Source: Acidovorax sp. RAC01
GTDB taxonomy: Bacteria > Pseudomonadota > Gammaproteobacteria > Burkholderiales > Burkholderiaceae_C
DNA: 64,000 bases
NCBI RefSeq assembly: GCF_001714725.1
Contig: NZ_CP016447.1
Location: 1,751,001-1,815,000, forward strand
Direction of reading: 5' to 3'
Positions 10,154 through 19,415 of this stretch are shown here, piece after piece. The notes beneath the pieces are model-generated. The model worked only from the letters and a program-made list of their open reading frames with translations, made no database searches and had not been told where the DNA came from. Position 1 is the stretch's first letter; each line of letters begins with the position of its first letter. A program made the position numbers and the translations under genes.

Positions 10154-12121
10154 TCATGTGGTTTGGGGGCTCTTTGCTGCGGGGCCAATGGTGGTGCGGA
10201 CGGTGAGGGGGAGGGGCGCTGTCACTTCGCGCAGTCGTGCTGCCAGCGTGTCGGCATCCGGGCCTGGCGCCACGGTCACACGCACCGCGTTGTCGCCGTC
10301 GGGCTGCACCTGGGGGCGGGGTTGTACGGGGCTGTCGCCGCACACACCATCGACCAGGGCCTGCACGGTGCGGCAGGCTGCGCGCAGGCGCAGGTCAGGC
10401 TTGTAGATCTTGCCCACGTTGGTCACGGGCATGGTCTCGATCACCTGTACCCAGCGCGGGCGTGCCACGGCCTCGTCCACGCGTTCGGCGGTGAAGGCCA
10501 GCAGTTCGGCCTCGGTCACCGGGGGCGCGCCGGGCACCAGCGTGGCGTAGACCACGGGCAGCTCGCCGGCATAGGCATCGGGCGCACCCACGGCGGCGCA
10601 CAGCTGCACGGCGGGGTGGCCGCCCAGCGCGTCTTCGATCACCTTGGGGTCGATGTTGTGGCCGCTGCGGATGATGAGGTCCTTGGAGCGGCCGCTCAGG
10701 TGCAGGCGGCCTTCCTCGTCCACAAACCCCAGGTCACCGGTGGCCAGCCAGCCATCGGGCGTGAAGGCCTTGGCGGTGTCGGCCGCATCCAGAAAGCCCG
10801 AGAACAGGTTGGGCGACTTGAACAGCACCATGCCCGGCTGGCCGGGCGGCAGGTCCTGGTCGGATGCATTGCCTTGCCCATCCAGCGCCACCACACGCAA
10901 TTGCGTGTACGGCAGCCGCCAGCCCACGCAGCCCGCGGGCGCGTGCACGCCTGGCGGCGTGATGGTGGAGATGCCTGCCATCTCGGTCATGCCCAGGCTT
11001 TCGTGCACGTGCAGGCCAAACAGCCGTTCAAACCGCGCCGCCAGCTCGGGCGCGAGGATGGCCGCGCCCGTGCGGCAGTAGCGCAGCGTGGAAATGTCGG
11101 CCCCGCCCACCGGCACGTTGGCCAGCGCAGCCAGCACCGTGGGCACGGCCGAGACATAGGTGCAGCGGTAGCGCTCCACCAGCCGCCAGTAGTTGGCGAT
11201 CACGTCGCGGTTGCGGAACAGGCCGGTGGTGGGGATGACGGTTTCCACCCCTGCCGACAAGGCTGCCAGGGCGCCCGGCAACACACCCGCCACATGGAAC
11301 AGCGGGTAGCCGTTGATGCCCACATCCTGCGGTTGCATGCCCTGCATCTGCACGCAGCCCCAGGCCGTGAACACCTGCGCGCCGTGGCTGTGGCGCGCCA
11401 GCTTGGGCGCACCCGTGGTGCCGCCGGTGTGAAAGTACGCCGCGATGTCGGTGGCTGCAATGCGGCGGCCGCTCACCAGCCGGTCGGCGGGGTGCTGCAG
11501 CCGCTCGGCCAGGTCCACCACGCCATCGGGCAGCGGGCCGGCGCCGCCGGGTTCTTCATCGTGCGGGGCCACGCGCAGCACGGTGGTCAGCGTGGGAACC
11601 AGAGCGCGCAGGCGCAGGGCCTTGCTCCAGTAGCCCAGCTCGCCCTCGGCGCCGTAGGCAATCAGCACCTTGGCGCGTGCGAGCTGCATCATGGCCGCGA
11701 TCTTCTCGTCCGTGAGCATGGGGTTGAGCGGCTGTACGATGCCCGCCGCCTCGCCGCCCCACAGGGCCAGGTGGTATTCGAGGCAGCCGGGCAGCAGCAC
11801 GGCCACGGCGTCTTGCGGGCCCACGCCCAGGTGGTGCAGCAGGTTGGCCGTCTGGTGGATGCCCGCCAAGAGCTGGGCATAGGTCCAGCGCACGGGTTCC
11901 TGCGCCGGGTCGGCCGTGGGCAGGAAGGTCAGCGCAGTCTTGTCGCCAAAGGCGCGTGCCGAGCGGACGAAGATTTCGTAGGTGCTTTGCACCGGCAAGG
12001 CCTCGGCCAGCGGGCGCGATTCCAGCCGCTGCACGTCTTGCAGGCTGCGCACCGGGAAGGCGGGGGTAAAGGGTGCGGGGGCAAAGGGTGCGGTGGGCGA
12101 GGGCGTCTGCGGGGTGGGCAT
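10154..12121 (-). CDS. AMP-dependent acyl-CoA synthetase
   Basis: The 655-residue ANL-superfamily ligase has the adenylate loop YFHTGGTTGAPKLARHSH (residues ~225-242), YPLFHVAGVLPG, ESLGMTEMAG, the hinge region LATGDLGFVDEEGRLHLSGRSKD, and the A10 lysine in VTNVGKIYKPDLR (about 570). It should form an acyl-adenylate and then an acyl-CoA. The substrate cannot be read from the sequence; the RSGHNIDPKVIEDAL segment suggests a medium- or long-chain/aryl class. The last ~60 residues form an appended Pro/Ala-rich tail. It is probably co-transcribed with the Bug receptor downstream. Confidence 0.88.
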   Translation of the reverse strand: MPTPQTPSPTAPFAPAPFTPAFPVRSLQDVQRLESRPLAEALPVQSTYEIFVRSARAFGDKTALTFLPTADPAQEPVRWTYAQLLAGIHQTANLLHHLGVGPQDAVAVLLPGCLEYHLALWGGEAAGIVQPLNPMLTDEKIAAMMQLARAKVLIAYGAEGELGYWSKALRLRALVPTLTTVLRVAPHDEEPGGAGPLPDGVVDLAERLQHPADRLVSGRRIAATDIAAYFHTGGTTGAPKLARHSHGAQVFTAWGCVQMQGMQPQDVGINGYPLFHVAGVLPGALAALSAGVETVIPTTGLFRNRDVIANYWRLVERYRCTYVSAVPTVLAALANVPVGGADISTLRYCRTGAAILAPELAARFERLFGLHVHESLGMTEMAGISTITPPGVHAPAGCVGWRLPYTQLRVVALDGQGNASDQDLPPGQPGMVLFKSPNLFSGFLDAADTAKAFTPDGWLATGDLGFVDEEGRLHLSGRSKDLIIRSGHNIDPKVIEDALGGHPAVQLCAAVGAPDAYAGELPVVYATLVPGAPPVTEAELLAFTAERVDEAVARPRWVQVIETMPVTNVGKIYKPDLRLRAACRTVQALVDGVCGDSPVQPRPQVQPDGDNAVRVTVAPGPDADTLAARLREVTAPLPLTVRTTIGPAAKSPQTT

Positions 12122-12386
12122 GCTCGTCTTGTCTCGGTTGTCTCTTGATTCGGGGGTGAAAGGGCCGATCCGCGCCGGGGCGGAAGCGGTCTTTTCCTAC
12201 CCCGTTGCACCCGCCGCGTGGCCACAGTCTGTCTGTGCCGCGGAACAAAAGCAGTCGCGCACATGTCAGAGCCGGCCGGTAGCGCTTCCCAGAGACCGCC
12301 AGCAGGCCTGCAGTGCCAGGGGCCACCCCTGCACACCCATAATGGACCTCGTTGTTTGCCACTGCGCCTGCCAGGGCGCTCCTTCC

Positions 12387-13013
12387 ATGACCACTCCGCA
12401 GCCGCCCAAACGTTTTTCGATGATCCGCGAGTTCCACCTCGCAGACTGGTTCACGCTGGGCAACGCGGTCTGCGGCGTGGGCGCGCTGTTCTCGGCCATG
12501 ACGTTTCTGGAGACCGGCGACGTACGGCACGTGTACTACGCCTGCGCCCTGGTGCTGGCCGCGCTGATCTTTGACGTGCTCGACGGCCGCATTGCCCGCT
12601 GGCGCCAGAAAAGCTCGGCCATGGGCCGTGAGCTGGATTCACTGGCCGACGTGATCTCGTTCGGCGTGGCGCCCGCCATCATTGCGTATGGCTGCGGCAT
12701 GCAGGGCCTGTACGACCGCATCGTGCTGGCGTACTTCGTGGCCTGCGGCGTTTCGCGCCTGGCGCGCTACAACGTCACGGCCGAAACCCTGTCGGGCGAG
12801 GACGGCAAGGTGAAGTACTTCGAGGGCACACCCATCCCCACGTCCATCGTGCTCGTGGGCGTGCTCGCCGTAGCCGCCTGGATGGGCGCCGTGCGCGAAG
12901 GGCTGTGGTTTGGCAAGGTGCTGATCGGCGGCTTCACGCTGCACCCGCTGGTGCTGCTGTTTGCGGTGTCGGGCTCGCTGATGATCAGCCGGATCCGGAT
13001 CCCCAAGCTCTAA
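12387..13013 (+). CDS. pssA: CDP-diacylglycerol--serine O-phosphatidyltransferase
   Basis: The 208-residue integral membrane enzyme condenses CDP-diacylglycerol with serine to give phosphatidylserine, the precursor of phosphatidylethanolamine. The CDP-alcohol phosphotransferase signature DG-x2-AR-x8-G-x3-D-x3-D is intact (DGRIARWRQ followed by GRELDSLAD), and several hydrophobic helices follow (IVLAYFVACGV, SIVLVGVLAVAAW, LHPLVLLFAVSG). I chose the ATG at 12387 just before TTPQPPKRFS; an in-frame ATG at 12342 would add 15 atypical residues. It appears monocistronic. Confidence 0.93.
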   Translation: MTTPQPPKRFSMIREFHLADWFTLGNAVCGVGALFSAMTFLETGDVRHVYYACALVLAALIFDVLDGRIARWRQKSSAMGRELDSLADVISFGVAPAIIAYGCGMQGLYDRIVLAYFVACGVSRLARYNVTAETLSGEDGKVKYFEGTPIPTSIVLVGVLAVAAWMGAVREGLWFGKVLIGGFTLHPLVLLFAVSGSLMISRIRIPKL

Positions 13014-13104
13014 GGACCCTCTGCACCCCATCCCGATCCGCAGCGCATCCTGAGCGCCTGGTTCGGGAAGAGGGTTCCTGGCGGCGCGCTGCGCCAGGTG
13101 CAAA

Positions 13105-13170
13105 ATTGCTATTGAAATAATAGCTCTCAAGCGTTTAAATACGTGCCATGGAGGCCTAAAACGCTTCAGA
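13105..13170 (+). repeat. interspersed ~65-bp repeat, copy 2, intergenic
   Basis: The TGCTAT...ATAATAGCT head followed by GCGTTTAAATACG, GAGGCC and an AAACGCTT end matches the order of words in the other copies. It lies between pssA and the end of the EamA gene, where it could also fold into a hairpin. Confidence 0.7.
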
Positions 13171-13171
13171 T

Positions 13172-14098
13172 TCAGGCCGCAGCGGCCGGCTTGCGGTTCA
13201 CCAGCACGATCCCCGCTGCCACCAGAATCAGCGCCACCACCAGCCCGGCCGTCACCGGCTCGCCCAGCCACAGCGCGCCGATCAGCAGCGCAAACACGGG
13301 CGTGAGAAACACGAACACGGAAATCTTCGTGGCCGGGTAGTGCGCCAGCATCCACATCCAGGCCAGATAGCTCACGAACGCCCCCACCAGCGCCTGCAGC
13401 AGCAGCGACGTCCAGGCGAAGGTGCTGAACTGCCACACCCAGGGCTCGCCCAGTGCCAGGGACAGCACGGGCAGCACCAGCGTGCTCACGCCCACCTGGT
13501 AGAACAGTTGCTTGGCCGGGGCAATGCGGCCCAGCGGCGTGGTGCGGATGACCACGGTGGTCAGCGCCCACATCAGCCCGGCCAGCAGGCCCAGCAGGTC
13601 GCCCAGCCAGGCCATGGGCAGCGCGGCGTTCGCTGGGCCCATCAGCCCGTCGCCCAGCGCCAGCCCCACGCCGACAAACGCGGCAGCCAGACCCAGCCAC
13701 TGCCAGCCCTGCAGCCGCTCGCCTGGCACAAAGCGCGGCAGCAGCAACGCCACCCAGAAGGGCGATGCATAGAGGAACACCGTGAGCCGCGAGGCCGACG
13801 TGTACTGCAGGCCCAGGTAGATGCACGCAAATTCGCCTGCAAACAGCGCCCCGGCCAGCAGCCCGGCCCGCGCTGCACCCGGCGGCTCGGCGGCGGGTGA
13901 CAGCCGCACCCCGCGCCAGAGGCACCAGGCGGCCACTGCCGCACTGGCGATGGCAAAGCGCACAAAGGCCTGGAACACTGGCGCCACCTCGGCCACCGTG
14001 GCCTTGACCAGCACCTGCTGGAAGCCCCAGAACATGCAGCAACCGAGCAGGAGAGAGATGGCGAGGGAGTCGAGGTGAGGCTTGCGGGTGTGGGGCAT
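13172..14098 (-). CDS. EamA/DMT-family transporter
   Basis: The 308-residue protein has about ten hydrophobic segments arranged as two EamA repeats (GCCMFWGFQQVLVKATVAEVAPVF at the start of repeat 1; GDLLGLLAGLMWALTTVVIRT at the start of repeat 2). It ends in the short basic tail NRKPAAAA. Drug/metabolite transporters of this type usually export amino acids or small metabolites; the substrate is not evident. The ATG at 14098 begins MPHTRKPHLDSL. The lipoprotein gene ends 26 bp upstream on the same strand. The 5' ~170 bp of this gene recur in decayed form at ~15820-15990. Confidence 0.88.
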   Translation of the reverse strand: MPHTRKPHLDSLAISLLLGCCMFWGFQQVLVKATVAEVAPVFQAFVRFAIASAAVAAWCLWRGVRLSPAAEPPGAARAGLLAGALFAGEFACIYLGLQYTSASRLTVFLYASPFWVALLLPRFVPGERLQGWQWLGLAAAFVGVGLALGDGLMGPANAALPMAWLGDLLGLLAGLMWALTTVVIRTTPLGRIAPAKQLFYQVGVSTLVLPVLSLALGEPWVWQFSTFAWTSLLLQALVGAFVSYLAWMWMLAHYPATKISVFVFLTPVFALLIGALWLGEPVTAGLVVALILVAAGIVLVNRKPAAAA

Positions 14099-14124
14099 GG
14101 GGCCTGGGTGGCTGGACAGGAGGA

Positions 14125-15642
14125 TCAGGGACACGCCCAGGTGCCGTTGCTGCGGGTGAACAGCGCACCGTCGTAGAACAGTGCGTCGCCATTGCTGGCC
14201 AGGGCCAACCGCGTTTCGAGCCCACGCGAGATTGCGGCCTGCCGCTGCCAGGTGCTGCCGTTGCGGGCGTGCAGGCCGACGTACCAGGCATCTGCCGCCA
14301 CGGCGCCGCACGAAAGATCGGCTCGCTGGAGGTCCAGCTCCGGCGTCTGGTGCCCTGGTACGTTCAGGGCGTGAAGGGCGAGTGTGCTGCCGTCGTGCGA
14401 CAGGGCCATGGCGCTGAACCGGCTGCCGCTCACGTCAAGCGCCTGCACGACACCGGCGGGGAAGCGTGCCTGCTGGCTCCAGCTGCCGTCACCCTGACGG
14501 ACAAGGATGCGCACGAAAGGGGTCGTGGTGGTGAGCGAGTCCCGGCCATGGATGCTGTTCAGCGCGCCTTCGTTCACTGCCACGGTGGTGCCGTCGCCCG
14601 ACAGGGCGAGCGACGATACCGCCTTGCCACCGTTGTCCACATAGGCCTGCTGGGCCCACGCGTTGCCGCTGCGCAGGTATATGACCACGCCCGTACCGGT
14701 GGACTGGCTGCCCAGGCCTTGGGGCACGGTGACGTTCACGGCTGCTGCCAGCACATTGCCATCGGCGGACAGGGCAAAGGGGTCGGCGATGTCCGCACGG
14801 CAGGGTGCCACGCAGCCCGACGGGATGCTGGGTTCTTCTGGCGATGCCTGGAGGTCCCAGGTGGCGCCGCTGCGCTGGTAGAGGTGCACCACCCTGCGCG
14901 GGCGGTATTCGTTGCCAGGCACGGGCACGGATGCCCTCTGGGCAACGGTGCTGCCGTCGGCAGACAGCGCGATCGGGGCTCCGCCACCTGCGCCGGCGGA
15001 CGTCAGGGCTGCCGCCTGCCACGGCTGGGCCAGGCTGGCACGCGTGAAGATATTCAATGCGTTGGTGCCAACCGCCAGCGTGAGGCCGTCTGCAGACAGC
15101 CGCACGCTGGTGTCCAGCAGTGAACGCTGGGAGGACTGCAGCGGCGCATGGGCCCCGGCGAGTTCGCGGCTGATCCGGCGGGCGAGATCCACGTTCAATG
15201 TGCCCGTGAACGCGCCGCATCCATTGGCGTCGCAAGCCCGAAGCCGGTAGCCAGCGTTCAAGCGGTCCACCGGGGGGACGTCGCCCAGAAGGCTCCCCGC
15301 AAACCTTTGTACGCCCGTCGGGGCGTACCGAAAGCCCGTCACGAGGGCTTCGTTGAAGTCGTCCACGCGGGCTTCGGGGCGCGGGCCTGCGCCATCAGGA
15401 TCCATATGCAGCTCATAGCGGGTGGCGCCCGGGGTGGCGGCCCATGTGAAATCCCAGAAATTCTGCGCAGCGAAATCTGCCGGTGCTGGAAGGGTGGACG
15501 GCGGCGGCGCGTCGGAAGACCCTCCGCCGCAGCCCGTCAGGGCCAGCGCGGCGCAGCCCAGGGCTGCTGCGGCGCGCACGCTGTTTCTGATGCGTGACAG
15601 GCTGTTGGAAATGTGGCGAGAACAGTGAAACATGGAGCTCAT
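14125..15642 (-). CDS. lipoprotein with fibronectin-like and WD/propeller-like repeats, paralog A
   Basis: The 505-residue protein has a lipobox LALTGC followed by GGGSSDAPPPS, so it is predicted to be lipid-anchored in the envelope. Residues ~60-150 resemble a fibronectin-type module (FTWAATPGATRYELHMDPDG, YRLRACDANGCGAF). The rest carries repeated blades such as LSADGLTLAVG, LSADGSTVAQ and LSADGNVLAAA, each followed by a YQRSG.TW or FTRSNGTW unit, consistent with a beta-propeller. Paired cysteines occur (GCVAPC). The function is unknown. It is a clear paralog of the 16016-17491 gene and was probably duplicated together with the neighbouring transporter. Confidence 0.8.
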   Translation of the reverse strand: MSSMFHCSRHISNSLSRIRNSVRAAAALGCAALALTGCGGGSSDAPPPSTLPAPADFAAQNFWDFTWAATPGATRYELHMDPDGAGPRPEARVDDFNEALVTGFRYAPTGVQRFAGSLLGDVPPVDRLNAGYRLRACDANGCGAFTGTLNVDLARRISRELAGAHAPLQSSQRSLLDTSVRLSADGLTLAVGTNALNIFTRASLAQPWQAAALTSAGAGGGAPIALSADGSTVAQRASVPVPGNEYRPRRVVHLYQRSGATWDLQASPEEPSIPSGCVAPCRADIADPFALSADGNVLAAAVNVTVPQGLGSQSTGTGVVIYLRSGNAWAQQAYVDNGGKAVSSLALSGDGTTVAVNEGALNSIHGRDSLTTTTPFVRILVRQGDGSWSQQARFPAGVVQALDVSGSRFSAMALSHDGSTLALHALNVPGHQTPELDLQRADLSCGAVAADAWYVGLHARNGSTWQRQAAISRGLETRLALASNGDALFYDGALFTRSNGTWACP

Positions 15643-15819
15643 CCGGGGTGGGCGCTGAGGGTGGCCAGATTAGATCACCCCCTGGCGGTCGATTGGGCCC
15701 GGGCACCTGCTGAGGGTGTGATCCCCGCCGCGATCGCGCCGCCGCGCCGGCCGCAGACGGCTCGCCGGAGACCGCATGTTCCGCAGACTGTCCGTGCCCA
15801 ACCCCGCGCCGCCCCCCGC

Positions 15820-15990
15820 GCTTGCGATGGCAAAGCGCACCACGACAAGGTGCCCAAAGGCCTGTAACGCCGGCGCGACCTGGGCCACCGTGGCCTTGAC
15901 CAGCAGCTGCTGGAATCCCCGGAACAGTCAACCGCCGGGCCGGAGAGAAACAGCCAGGGAGTCGAGGTGGGGTTGGCGTTGGAAGCCCAG
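15820..15990 (-). pseudogene. remnant of the 5' end of a duplicated EamA transporter gene
   Basis: Reading the minus strand gives PHLDSLAVSLRPGG followed by a stop. After a frame change it gives LFRGFQQLLVKATVAQVAP and LQAFGHLVVVRFAIASA. These match the start of the intact transporter at 13172-14098 (PHLDSLAISLLLG, WGFQQVLVKATVAEVAP, FVRFAIASA). The start codon, part of helix 1 and the whole 3' part are missing. The flanking bases before the paralogous lipoprotein end also match, so this is a duplication scar rather than chance. Confidence 0.85.
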
Positions 15991-16015
15991 GTGCAACCGC
16001 GTGCGAACCAGTCGA

Positions 16016-17491
16016 TCAGGGGCAAGCCCAGGTGCCGTTGCTCCGTGTAAACAGCGAGTTCTTGTAGAGCAGGGTGTTGCCATCGCGGGCGAGCGCCCAG
16101 GAGCTGGCGCCGTCGTATCCGCGCGAGATCGCTGCCTGCCGCTGCCATGCTGTGCCGCTGCGGGTGAACAAGGCCATGTAATACCCATCGCTGGACAACG
16201 CGCCGCACGCGAGGTCAGCGGCCTGAACACTGCGCCCCGCGGTGTCGTCCGGCCAGTTCGACGCGGACACAGCAAGGGTGTTGCCGTCGTCGGACAGCTT
16301 CAGCTCGCTGTACGCACCTGCTGCAATGTCGACGAAGTACGTGATACCTACAGGGATTCTGGCTTGCTGGGCCCAGGAGCCGTCGCCTTGCTGGGCGAAG
16401 ACGAGGGCGAACGAGGGCGTAGTCTCGCCGCGACGCCTTGCGCCCTGGTTCACGGCCAACGTCTTGCCATCGCGCGCCAGAGCCATGAGCTCGACGAGAG
16501 AGTCGCCTGTTTCCAACAAGGCCCGTTGCGACCAGGTCACCCCGCTGCGCGTGGACACAACGACGCCACCCGTGTACTTGCGTGTGGCGAGCGAGTAGAA
16601 GTTGACCAACCCCGCCATCGCGCTGCCGTCAGCGGACAGCGCCAATCTGATGCCTGCCATCGCGCATGGCTGCAAGCATTCGGCCGGGATGCTGCTGGGG
16701 GTGAGGGCCGCTTGCTGGTGCCAGGTACCGCCGCTGCGCTGGTAGACGTAGGAGCGTGTCCCGTACGGGGTCAGGTTGTCCGGGGAGGGTACATATTCGC
16801 CCACGGCCAGGGTGTTGCCATCGTCGGACAGCGCCAGGTTGATGCCGAACTGGGCGTTGCCCGAACTCAGCACCGCTTGCGGCTGCCACGGACGCGCGAT
16901 GCTTTGGCGTGTGAAAACGGCGACGGTGGAATTGACGTCTGCACTGGGCTGCCCGACCGCGAGCGTGAGTCCGTCTTTGGACACCGAATGAAAGATCGGG
17001 ACCCGTCCCGAGGGAAGCTGGTAGCTCAGTTCGTTGCCGATGGGTGCCGTGAAGCTGCCGCAGCCGTTGGCATCGCAAGCGCGCAGCCGGTAGGTGGCGT
17101 TGATGCGCGCGGCCAGGGGCAGGGACGCGGCGCTTTGGTCATAGAAGAACCCGGTGTACCCCTGCGAACCGATTGGCCGGTAACTGAAGCCCGTCCCGTT
17201 GCTGGCGGTAGCGTCGGCGGCTTTGGCCTCAGGAAGCGGGCCGGGGCCGTCCGGGTCCACATGCAGCTCATAGCGGGCGGCACCTGGCGTGGCGCTCCAT
17301 CGGAAACTCAGGTCGTAGGTGAAGTTCGTCGGTGCCGCGAGGCTGGGCGCCGGGGGCTGCGGCGGGTCTTCAGACCCCCCTCCGCAGCCCGCCAGGCCCA
17401 CCAGGGCAAAGCCCGTGGCCAAGGCGGTTCGCAGAGGATGGATGGCGCGCAAACGTTGCGGAGCCGGTAGGGAGGATGTTTTCAGCATCAA
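16016..17491 (-). CDS. lipoprotein with fibronectin-like and propeller-like repeats, paralog B
   Basis: The 491-residue protein has a lipobox LVGLAGC then GGGSEDPPQ. It shares the whole layout of paralog A: the RWSATPGAARYELHVDPDGPG module, YRLRACDANGCGSFT, and blades LSDDGNTLAVG, LSADGSAMAG, LARDGKTLAV and LSDDGNTLAVS. Both end with the same LFTRSNGTWACP. The ATG at 17491 is followed at once by a second ATG (17488). The function is unknown; surface or periplasmic binding is the likeliest inference. It lies upstream of the decayed transporter copy, repeating the order seen with paralog A. Confidence 0.8.
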   Translation of the reverse strand: MMLKTSSLPAPQRLRAIHPLRTALATGFALVGLAGCGGGSEDPPQPPAPSLAAPTNFTYDLSFRWSATPGAARYELHVDPDGPGPLPEAKAADATASNGTGFSYRPIGSQGYTGFFYDQSAASLPLAARINATYRLRACDANGCGSFTAPIGNELSYQLPSGRVPIFHSVSKDGLTLAVGQPSADVNSTVAVFTRQSIARPWQPQAVLSSGNAQFGINLALSDDGNTLAVGEYVPSPDNLTPYGTRSYVYQRSGGTWHQQAALTPSSIPAECLQPCAMAGIRLALSADGSAMAGLVNFYSLATRKYTGGVVVSTRSGVTWSQRALLETGDSLVELMALARDGKTLAVNQGARRRGETTPSFALVFAQQGDGSWAQQARIPVGITYFVDIAAGAYSELKLSDDGNTLAVSASNWPDDTAGRSVQAADLACGALSSDGYYMALFTRSGTAWQRQAAISRGYDGASSWALARDGNTLLYKNSLFTRSNGTWACP

Positions 17492-17880
17492 TGATCCTGC
17501 GTGTCGATGAAGTGCGTGCTGCGGTCTGCGGTCGATGTCCGCGGCGCATCAAAGGATTTGATCATCGCAGGATGGTTCTTGCCCGTGTTACCGCTCGTAA
17601 ATGGCTGCACGGGTTTCTCCACGGCAGCGATGGGCACGGGAGATCAGCAGGGGCCTCGCGCGCCAACGGCAGGCGACGGGTATGAAGAGCGTGCGGCCCC
17701 AACCGGGTCGCCCAAGGCTCTTTGCTCTGCCCAGGGTTGTGCTGCGCGGCCGGCTGTGCCGGGTAGGGCCATTGCCCCGGAAGTCTGTCCTACAACGCGC
17801 CGGGCATTGGCGTACAACCGCAAGCTGCCCGTTTCGCTAGGGTGGAAGTGATCCAAAACGTCCTGCGACCAACGACACCC
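17492..17880 (+). other. non-coding stretch between lipoprotein B and the L,D-transpeptidase gene
   Basis: These 389 bp hold the divergent starts of the two genes. Short open frames occur but have no ribosome-binding site or recognisable product. I saw no repeat, RNA or clear operator. Confidence 0.4.
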
Positions 17881-18690
17881 ATGCCCGGCACGCCCCTTCT
17901 TCACCGAACACGCCCCACGGTGTGCGCGCGGTCATCGCGCGGGCGTTGGGGCTGGGCAGTGGCAGCGGGCCTGTTGCTGGTGGCGCTTGGGTCAGGCCCG
18001 TTCTGGTTGTGGCCTTCGGGACCGCAACGCGCGATACCGCAGGCAGCCCTGGGGGCGGGCCCGTGGCCTCCCGCACACGCCGCGTCGGCCGCTCCGCCAC
18101 CCCCCATGGCCCGCTTCGGAGGTGAAATGGCTTCGGCACCGGTACGCCAGATCGCGCACTGGGCGATCCATTCGGCAGACCACGGGCAGCGCGGCGTGGT
18201 GGTGGTCGACAAGCGCAATGCCAGGGTGTTCGTCTTTGGCCCCGATGGCCGGCTTCGGGGTGCGGCGCCTGTGCTGCTGGGCTCGGCCATCGGCGACCAC
18301 ACCGTGCCGGGGGTGGGCGACAAGCCACTGTGGCAGGTCCTGCCGGAGGAGCGAACCACCCCGGCAGGCCGCTTTGTGGCCGAGATGGGCCGCAATGCCC
18401 AGGGCGAGGATGTTGTCTGGGTGGATTACGACGCCGCTGTCTCGATGCACCGCGTGCGGCCCCACGTGCAATCGGAGCGGCGGCTCGAACGGCTGGCCAC
18501 GCAGACCGTGGCAGACAACCGCATCTCCTTTGGGTGCATCAATCTCCCGGTGGGCTTCTACGAGAACATCCTGAGCCCTCTCGTGCGCAGCGCTGGCGCT
18601 GTGGTCTATGTGCTGCCAGAAACCCGCTCGGCCGCTGCGCTGTTCGGGGCCTACGAGGTGCCGACGGATCCGGGTCCTGACGCTCCCTGA
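17881..18690 (+). CDS. L,D-transpeptidase family protein, membrane anchored
   Basis: The 269-residue protein has an N-terminal membrane segment (WAVAAGLLLVALGSGPFWLW), a Pro/Ala linker, then a YkuD-type domain with VVVDKRNARVFVFGPDG, the histidine of AAVSMHRVRP (about H190) and the catalytic motif SFGCINLP (about C219). Such enzymes make 3-3 crosslinks in peptidoglycan or attach proteins to it. The usual SHGC(I/V)R motif appears here as SFGCIN, so the position after CI is Asn instead of Arg. I chose the ATG at 17881; an in-frame GTG at 17842 would add 13 residues. Confidence 0.82.
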   Translation: MPGTPLLHRTRPTVCARSSRGRWGWAVAAGLLLVALGSGPFWLWPSGPQRAIPQAALGAGPWPPAHAASAAPPPPMARFGGEMASAPVRQIAHWAIHSADHGQRGVVVVDKRNARVFVFGPDGRLRGAAPVLLGSAIGDHTVPGVGDKPLWQVLPEERTTPAGRFVAEMGRNAQGEDVVWVDYDAAVSMHRVRPHVQSERRLERLATQTVADNRISFGCINLPVGFYENILSPLVRSAGAVVYVLPETRSAAALFGAYEVPTDPGPDAP

Positions 18691-18860
18691 CCGCCGGTCG
18701 AAGCGGTACCCCGGCGTGGGTGATTTCCACAGAGGCAGCACCTGTCCGACAGGGCCTGCGGACCACCGCCGACGGCGCGGCTCCGGTAAGTGCATAGGGT
18801 GGAGATAGCTGGCGATGTTGCCGGCGATATCCCTTCCATATCAGATCAAGGAGTCCCGAA

Positions 18861-19229
18861 ATGAACGCATCGAACGCACTGAAGACACTGCTGGCCGGCC
18901 TGGCCACCGTCGCCGTTGTGGGCACCGCCATCGCGCAGAGCAACCCGCCCAGCACCGCCAACCCGAACGCCGCCACGGGCGCGGGTCAGCAAAGCTCGCA
19001 GAACACCCCGATGGGCAGCACCGGCACCAGCGGCGCCGCTGGCGGCAGCACCAGCGGCGGCTCCACCATGGGCTCGGGCTCGTCTTCGGGCACCAGCGGT
19101 TCTTCCGGGTCGAACATGGGCGCGTCGGGCACTTCTGGTTCGATGGGTTCGGGCTCGACCATGGGGCCGGGCAGCTCCGACACGCGCAGCAGCACGTCTG
19201 GCCGCCCCATGCGTGCTGACCGCAACTGA
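18861..19229 (+). CDS. secreted Gly/Ser/Thr-rich low-complexity protein
   Basis: The 122-residue product has a clear signal peptide (LLAGLATVAVVGTAIAQS) and then a mature part made almost only of Gly, Ser, Thr, Asn and Met, ending in RPMRADRN. Nothing catalytic is visible. The ATG has a strong AAGGAG ribosome-binding site seven bases upstream, and a rho-independent terminator follows. I recall similar short secreted proteins in Comamonadaceae with the same basic C-terminus, without known function. It is probably an envelope or extracellular protein. Confidence 0.7.
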   Translation: MNASNALKTLLAGLATVAVVGTAIAQSNPPSTANPNAATGAGQQSSQNTPMGSTGTSGAAGGSTSGGSTMGSGSSSGTSGSSGSNMGASGTSGSMGSGSTMGPGSSDTRSSTSGRPMRADRN

Positions 19230-19253
19230 GCGGCATCCCCGCCCACACGTTGA

Positions 19254-19278
19254 AAGCCGGGCCTGTGCCCGGCTTTTT
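19254..19278 (+). terminator. rho-independent terminator of the Gly/Ser-rich protein gene
   Basis: An 8-bp stem AGCCGGGC/GCCCGGCT with a 4-base loop is followed by TTTTT. Confidence 0.9.
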
Positions 19279-19415
19279 GCTGCGCGCGCCACCCCGTTTT
19301 CGTCGCTGGAGCCACCTGCGCCGCAGCCCTGCGCCGGGCAACAGGTGCTTACGCCACCCCACGGTACACTTTGCGCCTTCCCAAACCGGTTCCCAGCGTA
19401 CCCATACCACCGTTC

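Noticed and set aside
15776..17470. 564-codon + strand frame opposite lipoprotein B
   Set aside because: It is antisense to a gene with a clear lipobox and repeat structure and also crosses the transporter pseudogene; no motif.
17501..17851. Open frame of 116 codons in the gap before the L,D-transpeptidase gene
   Set aside because: No start signal or family resemblance, and competing frames of similar length on the other strand; it looks like random open sequence in high GC.
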